From Roseovarius sp. MMSF_3281 (GTDB lineage: Bacteria; Pseudomonadota; Alphaproteobacteria; Rhodobacterales; Rhodobacteraceae): a DNA stretch of 64,000 bases. The DNA lies in assembly GCF_030733685.1 (NCBI RefSeq), contig NZ_JASHIM010000001.1, positions 62,001-126,000 on the forward strand, in the 5' to 3' direction. The notes beneath the pieces are model-generated. The model had not been told where the DNA came from. It searched no databases and saw only the letters and a list, made by a program, of their open reading frames with translations. Made by a program: the position numbers and the translations under genes. The first letter of the stretch is position 1. The number at the start of each line of letters is the position of its first letter. Of the stretch, positions 41,204-49,749 are shown piece by piece.

Positions 41204-43621
41204 TCAGCCCCGCATGCGTGCGCCGTCCGCATCAAAGAGTGGCTCGGTGATCAGGCGGGCCGGGCGCATCTCGCCCAGGATTTCGATCTGGGCCTCCTGT
41301 CCCTCGCTGGCCTTGGCGCGGGGGATGAGGGCGAGGGCGATGGATTTGCCCGCGTGGTGCGAATAGCCCCCCGAGGTGCAAAAGCCCTGGACCTTGCCGT
41401 CGATCCAGACGGGTTCATAGGCGTTCACATCGGTATCCAGCGCGTCCACTTCGAAAACCGCAAGGCTGCGGGCGGGGGGTGTTTGGCGTTCCGCCTCGGC
41501 CGGTTTGCGACCGATGAAATCGACGTTTTTCTTGAAGGAAATGAAGCGGTCGAGGCCTGTTTCCGCAGGGGTATAATCGGGGCCGAACTCGTGCAGCCAT
41601 GCGCCGAAGAATTTATCCAGTCGCAGGGACATCATCGCGCGCATGCCGAAGGGTTTCATGCCGTGGTTTTGCCCTTCGGTCCAAAGCACATCCCAAAGCG
41701 CGCGTTGCGCCATGGGATCGCAGTAGATCTCGTAGCCCAGATCGCCGGTGAAGCTGACCCGTTGGATCAGGCAATCGACCATGCCGATGCAGGCGGGGCG
41801 CACGTCCATGAAGCGCATGTCGGCGACGTTATCGCGGGTGCAGGCCATCAGAACCTCGCGCGCCTTGGGGCCAGCGATCTGGAAACCGTTGAGGCGGTCG
41901 GAGATGTTTTCGACCTGCGCGCCCTCGGTGGCGTTCTGTTCGAACCAGCGCATGTGATAGGCCTGTGCGCCGTAGGAGGCGGTGAGTTGGAAGGTCTGCT
42001 CATCAAGGCAGGACACGGTGAAATCGCCGATGATGCGGCCTTGGGGGCTGAGCATCGGGGTCAGGGAAATCCGGCCCGGTTTGGGGATGCGGCCCGCCAT
42101 GATGCGATCGAGCCATGCGCGGGCATTGGGGCCGGTGACGCGGTATTTGCCGAAGTTGTGCACCTCGTTGATGCCCACGCCCTCGCGTACGGCTTTGACC
42201 TCGCGCGCCGTGGCCTCCCATGCGTTGGAGCGGCGGAAGGAGGGGGTTTCATAGCGCGGCTCATCGCCTTGGGCGAAGTAGTTTGGCACCTCAAGCCCGT
42301 ATTGGTGGCCCCAGACCGCGCCCATTTGGTCGAACAGGTCGTACATCGGGGTTTGCCGGAAGGGGCGCGCGGCGGGGAGTTCTTCGTTGGGGTAGGAGAC
42401 CGAGAAGCGTTTCTGGTAGTTTTCGATCACCTTGGGGCGGGTGTAGCCCGGGGTGATCCAATCGCCGTAGCGCGCCACGTCCATGGCCGAAACATCGCGT
42501 TCGCATTCGCCTTGGGTCATCCATTGCGCCAGCATCAGGCCGACGCCGCCGCCTTGGGAGAAGCCCGCCATCACCCCGCAGGCGGACCAGTAGTTGCGCA
42601 GGCCCGGCACGGGTCCCACGAGCGGGTTGCCGTCGGAGGCGAAGGTGAAGGGGCCGTGGATCACCGATTTAACGCCCGCACGTTCCAGCGCGGGGAAGCG
42701 TTGATAGGCGAAGGTGATGCTGTCTTCGATCTTGTCGAAATCGTCGGGCAGGAGTTCGTGGCCGAAATTCCACGGTGTCCCATCGACCGCCCAGGGGCGG
42801 CAGGGTTGTTCGTAAAACCCGATGCAAAGCCCGCGGCCTTCTTGGCGCAGGTAGGATTCGCCGGCGGGGTCCATGACGTGGGGGTGTTCGCCGCCTGCGT
42901 CGATTATGTCCGCGATTTCAGGGACTTCCTCGGTGACGATATATTGGTGTTCCATCGGGTGGAGGGGCAGGTAGACGCCGGCCATGGCCCCCACTTCGCG
43001 CGCCCAGAGGCCAGCGGCATTGACCAGATGTTCGGCGTGGATGGTGCCCTTGTCGGTGACCACGTCCCATGTGCCGTCGGGGCGTTGGTTGGTCTCATGC
43101 ACGTGGCAGTGGGTCTCAATGGTGGCGCCGCCCATGCGGGCGGCCTTGGCATAGGCGTGGGTGGTGCCCGAGGGGTCGAGGTGGCCATCGAGGGGATCGA
43201 ACAGCGCGCCGAGGATGCCATCGGTGTTGGTCACTGGCGCGATCTTGGCGATTTCCTCGGGGCCGACAATCTCGGTTTCCAGCCCCATGTAACGGTGCTT
43301 GGCGCGTTCGGCGAGCAGCATGTCGAAGCGGTCACGGTTATCGGCCAGTGTCACGCCGCCGACGTGGTGCAGCCCGCAGGAGAGGCCGGTGATCTCCTCC
43401 AACTCCTTGTAAAGCTTGATGGTATAGCCCTGAAGCGCGGCCATGTTGGTATCGCCGTTGAGGGTGTGAAAGCCGCCCGCCGCGTGCCATGTGGAGCCCG
43501 AGGTCAGCTCGGAGCGTTCGATCAGCATGACATCGGACCAGCCGAGTTTCGTCAGGTGGTAAAGCACGCTGCATCCGACGACACCGCCGCCGATGACGGC
43601 CACACGGGTGGTGGTTTTCAT
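41204..43621 (-). CDS. FAD-dependent oxidoreductase with GcvT domains (dimethylglycine/sarcosine dehydrogenase-like)
   Basis: 805 aa. The FAD domain begins TRVAVIGGGVVGCSVLYHLTKLG (GxGxxG) and includes STWHAAGGFHTL, the covalent-flavin region type of DMGDH proteins. Residues about 400-800 form the FAO_M plus GcvT (aminomethyltransferase) part (NFGKYRVTGPNARAWLDRI, VSFTGDLGYEIYC, FFGAWLHEFGPDY). Such enzymes demethylate N-methylated glycines and pass the one-carbon unit to tetrahydrofolate. It is divergent from and paralogous to the gene at 44380. The TRAP transporter beyond may supply a substrate (inference). Confidence 0.88.
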   Translation of the reverse strand: MKTTTRVAVIGGGVVGCSVLYHLTKLGWSDVMLIERSELTSGSTWHAAGGFHTLNGDTNMAALQGYTIKLYKELEEITGLSCGLHHVGGVTLADNRDRFDMLLAERAKHRYMGLETEIVGPEEIAKIAPVTNTDGILGALFDPLDGHLDPSGTTHAYAKAARMGGATIETHCHVHETNQRPDGTWDVVTDKGTIHAEHLVNAAGLWAREVGAMAGVYLPLHPMEHQYIVTEEVPEIADIIDAGGEHPHVMDPAGESYLRQEGRGLCIGFYEQPCRPWAVDGTPWNFGHELLPDDFDKIEDSITFAYQRFPALERAGVKSVIHGPFTFASDGNPLVGPVPGLRNYWSACGVMAGFSQGGGVGLMLAQWMTQGECERDVSAMDVARYGDWITPGYTRPKVIENYQKRFSVSYPNEELPAARPFRQTPMYDLFDQMGAVWGHQYGLEVPNYFAQGDEPRYETPSFRRSNAWEATAREVKAVREGVGINEVHNFGKYRVTGPNARAWLDRIMAGRIPKPGRISLTPMLSPQGRIIGDFTVSCLDEQTFQLTASYGAQAYHMRWFEQNATEGAQVENISDRLNGFQIAGPKAREVLMACTRDNVADMRFMDVRPACIGMVDCLIQRVSFTGDLGYEIYCDPMAQRALWDVLWTEGQNHGMKPFGMRAMMSLRLDKFFGAWLHEFGPDYTPAETGLDRFISFKKNVDFIGRKPAEAERQTPPARSLAVFEVDALDTDVNAYEPVWIDGKVQGFCTSGGYSHHAGKSIALALIPRAKASEGQEAQIEILGEMRPARLITEPLFDADGARMRG

Positions 43622-43907
43622 GGGGGACCCCTCCTTTGGCTTGATGCGCCCAGACTGTGGGTCTGAGGATGTGGCGCTTGTCAGTTTGCGACAGGGTGTG
43701 TCGTGAATGGGATCGGGGTTGATCGTGGCGCGCTTATCAGCCCTTACGGGCTTCTTCGCGGGAGCGGATGTGATGCGTGATTATCGGGTTCAGCATGCGA
43801 CGGATGCCCATGGGGTCTACCAAGTGGCGGCTTATGAAACCTCTCGCCATTTTCGTTGATAGGTTGTTAACTATTTCAAGCGCGGCGTTTTGTGAGGAGG
43901 GGGTAGA
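43622..43907. other. Gap between divergent genes
   Basis: 286 bp with no convincing gene. It holds the promoter regions for the minus-strand dehydrogenase (start 43621) and the plus-strand Cys-rich gene (start 43908). No clear repeats. Confidence 0.45.
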
Positions 43908-44177
43908 TTGAAACCGAAATTTGTTTTCGTCGCTTTGATGGCGTCTTTGACTGTCGCGCCTTCCCCGGGGTGGACGGGCGCGAAAATGGCGGGTGCACCG
44001 ATTGGGGTGACCGTGGAGGCGTCGGAGTTTCGCGATCGTCTCAAGGCCATGAGTGGCGGGAAATATATCCCGGCGGCCTGTTGCAAGACCTGCCGCAAGG
44101 GCAAGGCCTGTGGCGACAGTTGTATTTCGAAATCGAAGGCTTGCCGGAAGGCTCCGGGCTGTGCCTGTGACGGTTGA
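43908..44177 (+). CDS. Small secreted Cys-rich protein
   Basis: 89 aa. TTG start at 43908 with a strong GAGGAGGGGG. Signal peptide (FVFVALMASLTVAPS), then a C-terminal domain of about 35 residues with eight Cys in the pattern CC-x2-C-x5-C-x3-C-x6-C-x5-C-x-C (CCKTCRKGKACGDSC, CRKAPGCACDG). I recall this motif from small exported proteins of many proteobacteria; its role is not known. The Cys could bind metal or form disulfides. It lies between two divergent paralogous dehydrogenases but has its own ribosome site. Confidence 0.72.
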   Translation: MKPKFVFVALMASLTVAPSPGWTGAKMAGAPIGVTVEASEFRDRLKAMSGGKYIPAACCKTCRKGKACGDSCISKSKACRKAPGCACDG

Positions 44178-44379
44178 GAGCCGAGGATATAAGGCCATGC
44201 GCTCACCGTGATTGGGGCCGCCGTGGTTGCGGGCCCGGGGGGCTGTGACGCAAAGCGAAAGATTCTGCCGCAAACAAATTGCAGATTTGTATCACCGCGA
44301 CCAAGAATGTCGGGAACCGGCAATACGCGGCCCTTAAGCGGCGTCAGGTTGTCCTTTAGCAACAACCAAGGGACCAGTT

Positions 44380-46812
44380 ATGAAAACCCATGCACAGGCT
44401 GTCGTGATCGGCGGGGGCGTTATCGGATGCTCGATTCTTTACCATCTGACCAAGATGGGATGGACGGATGTGGTCCTGCTGGAGCGTGACGAACTGACGT
44501 CGGGCAGCACGTGGCACGCGGCGGCGAATATTCACGGGCTGCACGACAGCGCCAATATCAGTCGCCTGCAGCACTACACGATGAACCTGTATAAAGAGCT
44601 GGAGGCCGAGACGGGCCAAAGCTGTGGCGTTTTCCAGCCCGGGAGCCTGTATCTGGCCCAGACCGAGGCGCGCGAGCACCAGTTGAAGCTGCAGGCCGCC
44701 AAGGCGCAGCTTTACGGCATGAATTTCGCCGAGATCAGCCGCGAAGAGGCCGAGGAAAAACATCCGCTGGTCAATTTCGACGGGGTGCGTTGCATCATGT
44801 GGGAGCCGGATGGCGGCAACGTGGACCCGTCGGGTGTGACCAATGCCTATGCCATGGGCGCGCGGCAGAAGGGGGCCGAGATTTACCGCTTTACCCCCGT
44901 CACCGCCACCACGCCGCAGCCCGATGGAAGCTGGATCGTGGAAACGCCCAAGGGCAATATCCAGACCGAGTGGGTGATCAATGCCGCCGGTCTTTGGGGC
45001 CGTGAGGTGGCCAAGCTGGCGGGGATCGAAGTGCCGCTGCAACCCACGGAACACCAGTATTTCGTGACCGAGACCATCGCCGAGATCGACGGCATGGACC
45101 GGCGCCTTCCTTCGGTCGCGGACCGGGACGGGGAATATTACTTGCGTCAGGAGGGCAAGGGGCTGCTCATCGGGGCCTATGAGCGCGACATGCGGTTCTG
45201 GGCCGAGGGGGGCACGCCCTTGGATTTCGCGCATGACCTTTTTGCCGATGATCTGGACCGGATCATGGAAAACGTGATGCGCGCGATGGACCGGGTGCCA
45301 TTGGCCGCCGAGGCGGGAATCAAGCGGGTGATCAACGGGCCGATGATCTGGAGCCCGGACAGCAACGTGATCCTTGGGCCGGTGCCGGAATTGAAAAACT
45401 ATTTCATGTGCGGCGGGATTATTCCCGGGTTCAGCCAATCGGCAGGTATGGGCCTGATGGTGGCGCAGTGGATTATCGAAGGGGAAATGCAATATGACAT
45501 GTTCCCGTGGGATATCGCGCGCTTTGGCCTTTGGGCCAATGACCGGGACTTCGTGAAGGCCAAGGTGGAGGATGTCTATGCCCACCGTTTTGCCATTCAC
45601 TATCCCAACGAGGAGCGCGAGGCGGGCCGCCCGCTGCGCACCCGTCCGGTGTACCAGATGCAAAAGGACATGGGGGCGGTCTTTGGCCTGAACTATGGCT
45701 GGGAGCATCCGCAGTGGTTTGCCGAAACGCCCGGGACCAAGGACACCAACGGGTTCACCCGGCAAAACTGGTGGGGGCCCGTGGGCGAGGAATGCAAGAT
45801 GCTGCGCGAGCGGGCGGGGATCATCGACATTTCGAACTTCGCCAAGTACCGCGTCAAGGGGCCGGGGGCCGAGGAGTGGCTCAATTCGGTTTTTGCCAAC
45901 CGGATGCCGAAAAGCTTGGGGCGGTCCTGCCTGACGCCGCTGATCTCGGTGCGTGGCGGGATCGCGGGCGATGCCACGGTGACGCGGGTGGCCGAGGATG
46001 AATTCTGGATCGTTAGTTCCGGGATGGCCGAGCGCTATCACAAGCGGTTCTTTGACATGGTGCCCTTGCCCGAGGGGACGACATTTGAAAGCCGGACCGA
46101 GGCGATGTGCGGGTTTAACGTGGCTGGCCCGAAAAGCCGCGAAATGTTGCAGCGTTTGACCAATACGTCACTGGCAACCGAGGACTTCCCCTTCATGCGA
46201 TCACAACAGATCGAACTGGCGGGGGTGAAATGCCTTGCCCTGCGGGTGAGTTTCACCGGCGATCTGGGGTGGGAGTTGCATTGCACGACGGAAGATCAGG
46301 CGCGGTTGTATAGTGCGCTGTTGGAGGCCGGGAAGGATTTCGGCGCCGGGCCTGTGGGCGCGCGGGCGCTGATGTCGATGCGCATCGAGAAGGGCTATGG
46401 CTCGTGGAGCCGGGAATACAGCCCCGAGTATTACCCGCACGAGGTGGGTTTTGCGCCGCTGTGCAAGATGGACAAGGAGTTCCTGAACAAGGCGGCGGCG
46501 GAGGCGGCCATGGCTGCGCCCCTGCGCGAGGAGCTGGTCTTGATCCATCTGGACGAGGCGGATGTGACGGCCTCGAACGCCGATGCGACGGGGGGTGAGC
46601 CGATCCGCGATGCTGATGGCGCACCTCTGGGGCGCGTCACCTCGGGGACCTATGGCTATACCGTGGGGATGAGCCTTGCGCTTGGTTACGTGAAGGCCGG
46701 GACGGTGAAGGCCGGGGACGCGGTGCAGGTTATGGTGCTGGGGCGGCCGCACGGGGGCCGTATCCTGCATGAGCCGCCGTTTGACCCCAAGGGCGAGACG
46801 TTGCGGGCGTAA
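44380..46812 (+). CDS. FAD-dependent oxidoreductase with GcvT domains, paralog of the 41204 gene
   Basis: 810 aa. Same domain order: FAD site (AVVIGGGVIGCSILYHLTKMGW), STWHAAANIHGLH, then FAO_M/GcvT (NFAKYRVKGPGAEEWLNSVF, VSFTGDLGWELHC, GYGSWSREYSPEYYPHE). Similar in length and clearly homologous to the 805-aa protein but distinct in many pocket segments, so probably a different N-methyl or choline-derived substrate. Divergent arrangement suggests separate regulation. Confidence 0.88.
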   Translation: MKTHAQAVVIGGGVIGCSILYHLTKMGWTDVVLLERDELTSGSTWHAAANIHGLHDSANISRLQHYTMNLYKELEAETGQSCGVFQPGSLYLAQTEAREHQLKLQAAKAQLYGMNFAEISREEAEEKHPLVNFDGVRCIMWEPDGGNVDPSGVTNAYAMGARQKGAEIYRFTPVTATTPQPDGSWIVETPKGNIQTEWVINAAGLWGREVAKLAGIEVPLQPTEHQYFVTETIAEIDGMDRRLPSVADRDGEYYLRQEGKGLLIGAYERDMRFWAEGGTPLDFAHDLFADDLDRIMENVMRAMDRVPLAAEAGIKRVINGPMIWSPDSNVILGPVPELKNYFMCGGIIPGFSQSAGMGLMVAQWIIEGEMQYDMFPWDIARFGLWANDRDFVKAKVEDVYAHRFAIHYPNEEREAGRPLRTRPVYQMQKDMGAVFGLNYGWEHPQWFAETPGTKDTNGFTRQNWWGPVGEECKMLRERAGIIDISNFAKYRVKGPGAEEWLNSVFANRMPKSLGRSCLTPLISVRGGIAGDATVTRVAEDEFWIVSSGMAERYHKRFFDMVPLPEGTTFESRTEAMCGFNVAGPKSREMLQRLTNTSLATEDFPFMRSQQIELAGVKCLALRVSFTGDLGWELHCTTEDQARLYSALLEAGKDFGAGPVGARALMSMRIEKGYGSWSREYSPEYYPHEVGFAPLCKMDKEFLNKAAAEAAMAAPLREELVLIHLDEADVTASNADATGGEPIRDADGAPLGRVTSGTYGYTVGMSLALGYVKAGTVKAGDAVQVMVLGRPHGGRILHEPPFDPKGETLRA

Positions 46813-46873
46813 GTGCCGTTTCGGGGTGCGGGCGGGCCTTTGGGCATCCGTCGGAACCGGGGGGCAGCCTGCG

Positions 46874-47221
46874 TCAGCCCAGGGTGCGACCTTCGGGGCC
46901 GGAATAGGCGCGTTCGACGCGGGCGATGCGTAGGGTGTAGTGGCTGTACCAGCGGTCGATGCCTTGTTTTTGGGCGACTAGGTGTTTCGCCTCGGCTTTC
47001 CATTTGGCGATGCTGTCTTCGCTGTCCCAGTAGGAGACGGTGATGCCGAAGCGGGCGGTATCACGGGCGGTTTCGGCGCCGAGGCAGCCGGGTTGGGCTA
47101 TGGCAAGGTCGAACATGGCTTCGCCCATCTCGGCATAGCCTGCGTCGTCTTCTGAAAGCTGACTGGTGAAGATGACCGCGTAATAGGGGGGCTTTGGCAT
47201 TTGGGCAAAACGGTCGGTCAT
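46874..47221 (-). CDS. ABM (antibiotic biosynthesis monooxygenase)-fold protein
   Basis: 115 aa; ATG at 47221 after AGGTGG. PYYAVIFTSQLSEDDAGYAEMGEAMFDLAIAQPGCLG and ITVSYWDSEDSIAKWKAEAKHLVAQ fit the dimeric alpha-beta barrel of the ABM family. These proteins range from small monooxygenases to haem- or ligand-binding enzymes; no partner points to a substrate. Translated from a start just after the CNNM gene stop, so co-transcribed. Confidence 0.82.
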   Translation of the reverse strand: MTDRFAQMPKPPYYAVIFTSQLSEDDAGYAEMGEAMFDLAIAQPGCLGAETARDTARFGITVSYWDSEDSIAKWKAEAKHLVAQKQGIDRWYSHYTLRIARVERAYSGPEGRTLG

Positions 47222-47232
47222 CCAGGCCACCT

Positions 47233-48543
47233 TCAGAGTTTGCGAATCTTCAGCTTGGTGATGCGGTTGTCGGTTTTTTCGATCACTTCGAAGCGGAAGC
47301 CATGGAAATTGAACACCTGGTTGGCCTCGGGGATCATCTGCGCCTCGTGGATGACGAGGCCCGCGATGGTGTTGGCCTCTTCATCGGGCAGGGTCCAGTC
47401 GGTGGCGCGGTTCAAATCGCGGATGGTCATTGCCCCGTCGACGAGGAACTGGTTGTCTTCGCTGCGGCGGATAGGGTGATCGGCGTCGGGGTCGAATTCA
47501 TCGGTGATCTCGCCGACGATCTCTTCGAGGATATCCTCAAGCGTGATCAGCCCCTGCAGGGTGCCGTATTCATCGACCACCAAGGCAAAGTGGCTGCGCA
47601 TGCGCAGGAACTGGCGCATCTGGTCGTCCAGCGTGGTGGTTTCGGGCACGAAATAGGGTTTCATCGCCACGCTTGAGATATCGAAGTTGTCGAGGGCATC
47701 GGCGCTGACCTGTTCGCCGCCCATGGCCAGCTTGTGCATGGCGCGCAGCAGGTCCTTGGCGTGGACCACGCCGGTGATGTTGTCGGGGTCGTCGCGGTAG
47801 ACGGGCAGGCGGGTGTGATTGGATTGCAGGCATTGATCGAGGATCGCGCGGGGCTCGTCCTCGGCGTTGATCATCTCGATTTGGCTGCGATGGAGCATGA
47901 TTTCCTCGACCGCGCGTTCGCCCAGGTCGAGCGCGCCAAGGATGCGGTCACGGTCTTCTTTTTCGACGACACCCTCGGAGTGACCGAGGTAAAGCGCGCC
48001 GGCGATTTCCTCGCGTACGGCGAGGATGTGGCTATCAGGGTCGGTCTTGACGCCGAAAATACGCAACACGCCCCGCACCAGCCAGCGCACGGCGCTGACC
48101 ACGGGCGAAAAGACGCGGACAACCACGCCGATCACCGGCGCCACGCGCGAGGCGGCGGGTTCGGCATTGGTGATGGCATAGGTTTTCGGCAGAACCTCGG
48201 CGAAGATCAGGACCAGAAGGGTCATCACGAGGGTGGCCAGCGCGACGCCGGATTCGCCGAAAAGCCGGGTGAACAGCGCCGTTGCCAGCGATGTGGCAAG
48301 GATATTGACGAGGTTGTTGCCCAAAAGCACCGAGCCGATCAGGCGTTCGTTATCCTCGGTGATCTGAAGCGCGCGGTCGGCGCCGGTGTCGCCCTTGTCG
48401 GCACGGGCGCGCAGCTTGCCGCGCGAGGCGGCGGTGAGCGCGGTTTCACTGCCCGAGAAGAAGCCGGAAAGCACCAAGAGCGTCAGGATGGCCCCCGAGG
48501 TGACCCAGAAGGCGAGATCGAGTGATGGTGATGCGGCGTCCAT
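47233..48543 (-). CDS. CNNM/CBS-domain transporter (HlyC/CorC family)
   Basis: 436 aa from the ATG at 48543. Four N-terminal transmembrane segments in the CNNM domain (LVLSGFFSGSETALTAASRGKL is the family signature), a CBS pair (MLHRSQIEMINAEDEPRAILDQ to GLITLEDILEEIVGE) and a CorC_HlyC C-terminal domain. Members export or sense Mg2+/Co2+. Longer upstream ORF reading lacks support. Confidence 0.92.
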   Translation of the reverse strand: MDAASPSLDLAFWVTSGAILTLLVLSGFFSGSETALTAASRGKLRARADKGDTGADRALQITEDNERLIGSVLLGNNLVNILATSLATALFTRLFGESGVALATLVMTLLVLIFAEVLPKTYAITNAEPAASRVAPVIGVVVRVFSPVVSAVRWLVRGVLRIFGVKTDPDSHILAVREEIAGALYLGHSEGVVEKEDRDRILGALDLGERAVEEIMLHRSQIEMINAEDEPRAILDQCLQSNHTRLPVYRDDPDNITGVVHAKDLLRAMHKLAMGGEQVSADALDNFDISSVAMKPYFVPETTTLDDQMRQFLRMRSHFALVVDEYGTLQGLITLEDILEEIVGEITDEFDPDADHPIRRSEDNQFLVDGAMTIRDLNRATDWTLPDEEANTIAGLVIHEAQMIPEANQVFNFHGFRFEVIEKTDNRITKLKIRKL

Positions 48544-48792
48544 GAAGTTCGGCGTCCTTTTGTGCAGGGATGTTATGGGGTGCGCGTCCGGCAGGTTCAA
48601 GGGATAGGTTGCGGTGCTTGCACGGGATTTGGGGTGGCTGGAGGGCATGACCCCGGTGCTTGGCGGTGCGTCATCCAACCCCGTGGCCTGAAAGGTGGTA
48701 GTTCGCAAACCCGGCCATGATCATCAGGTCACCCGTGCTGCGATGCAGATGGCGGGCTTGGCGCATGGGTATGGCAAGGTAATTCCGGGGGG

Positions 48793-49749
48793 CTATTGAC
48801 CGTCGGAAGAGGTATCGCCGCGCCCGTTGCGGCGGGCCGCCTTGGACAGCGGGTGATGATCCTGCACCAGATCGCGCAGGCGGTCTTCGAGGACATGGGT
48901 GTAAATCTCGGTGGTGCCGACATCGGCATGCCCCAGAAGGGTCTGGATCGCCCGCAGGTCGGCCCCGTTGGCCAGCAAATGCGTGGCGAAGGCATGGCGC
49001 AGGGTGTGCGGCGTGACCTTGGCAGGCGACACCCCGCCCGCAACCGCCAAATCCTTGATGAGCAAGTAAAAGCGGTGCCGCGTCAGGTGCCCGGCCTTGC
49101 CGCGCGACGGGAAAAGGAAGGGCGAGGCGGGCTTGCCCTTTTGGCGGGCCGCGTCGCGGGTTTTGAGCCAATCTGCCAGGGCCACGCGGGCCGGGGGCGA
49201 AAGGGGGACCATACGTTCCTTGCCGCCTTTGCCCTTGATCAGCAGCAGGTTGGGATCGCCGCGCGCCGCCGACACGGGCAGGCCGACCAGTTCCGACACG
49301 CGCATGCCCGTGGCGTAAAGCAGTTCCATCAGACAGGTGTTACGCAAGCGGTCGGTTTCGCGCCCGTGACTGCGGGCCGCCGATAGCAGGCGGTCGACTT
49401 CGTCTTCGCCCAGGGTTTTGGGCAATCTTTTATCGCGGCCGGGCCCCTTGATGCGAATGGCGGGATTATCTTCGCGCAGGCCTTCATCGAAGGTGAAGCG
49501 GTACAATTGCTTGATCGCCGAAAGCCGTCGCGCGCGGGTGGATTTGGCCAACCCCTGAGCGTCGCAATGTACGAGGTAGGATTCGATATCCTGTTGTGCG
49601 GCCGAGGCAAGGCCAGTGTCCTTGGAGGCCAGCCAATCGGTAAAATCGCTCAGGTCGCGGGCATAGGCGGCCAACGTGTTGTGCGCCGCGCCCAGTTCGG
49701 CGGCATGAGCATCGAGGAAGGCTGACAGCCAATGGCGGTCGGTGCTCAT
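48793..49749 (-). CDS. xerD: Site-specific tyrosine recombinase XerD
   Basis: 318 aa. N-terminal SAM-like core-binding domain and C-terminal catalytic domain with R150 (ATGMRVSEL), K174, H248-x2-R251 (PHTLRHAFATHLLANGADLR), H274 (LLGHAD) and Y283 (IYTHV). Works with XerC at dif to resolve chromosome dimers. It overlaps the exported-protein gene by 4 nt, a chromosomal housekeeping context, so it is not the prophage integrase. Confidence 0.93.
   Translation of the reverse strand: MSTDRHWLSAFLDAHAAELGAAHNTLAAYARDLSDFTDWLASKDTGLASAAQQDIESYLVHCDAQGLAKSTRARRLSAIKQLYRFTFDEGLREDNPAIRIKGPGRDKRLPKTLGEDEVDRLLSAARSHGRETDRLRNTCLMELLYATGMRVSELVGLPVSAARGDPNLLLIKGKGGKERMVPLSPPARVALADWLKTRDAARQKGKPASPFLFPSRGKAGHLTRHRFYLLIKDLAVAGGVSPAKVTPHTLRHAFATHLLANGADLRAIQTLLGHADVGTTEIYTHVLEDRLRDLVQDHHPLSKAARRNGRGDTSSDGQ

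Noticed and set aside
41168..43666. 832-aa plus-strand ORF opposite the FAD-GcvT gene
   Set aside because: Shadow of a high-GC gene; the minus strand shows a full FAD site and GcvT motifs.
44356..46041. 561-aa minus-strand ORF opposite the second FAD-GcvT gene
   Set aside because: Same reason; no domain, and His/Pro/Arg-biased composition.
48793..49749. Tyrosine recombinase as the prophage integrase
   Set aside because: Sequence and context (overlap with a host gene, next to aroKB) fit chromosomal XerD; it is 16 kb beyond the prophage boundary.
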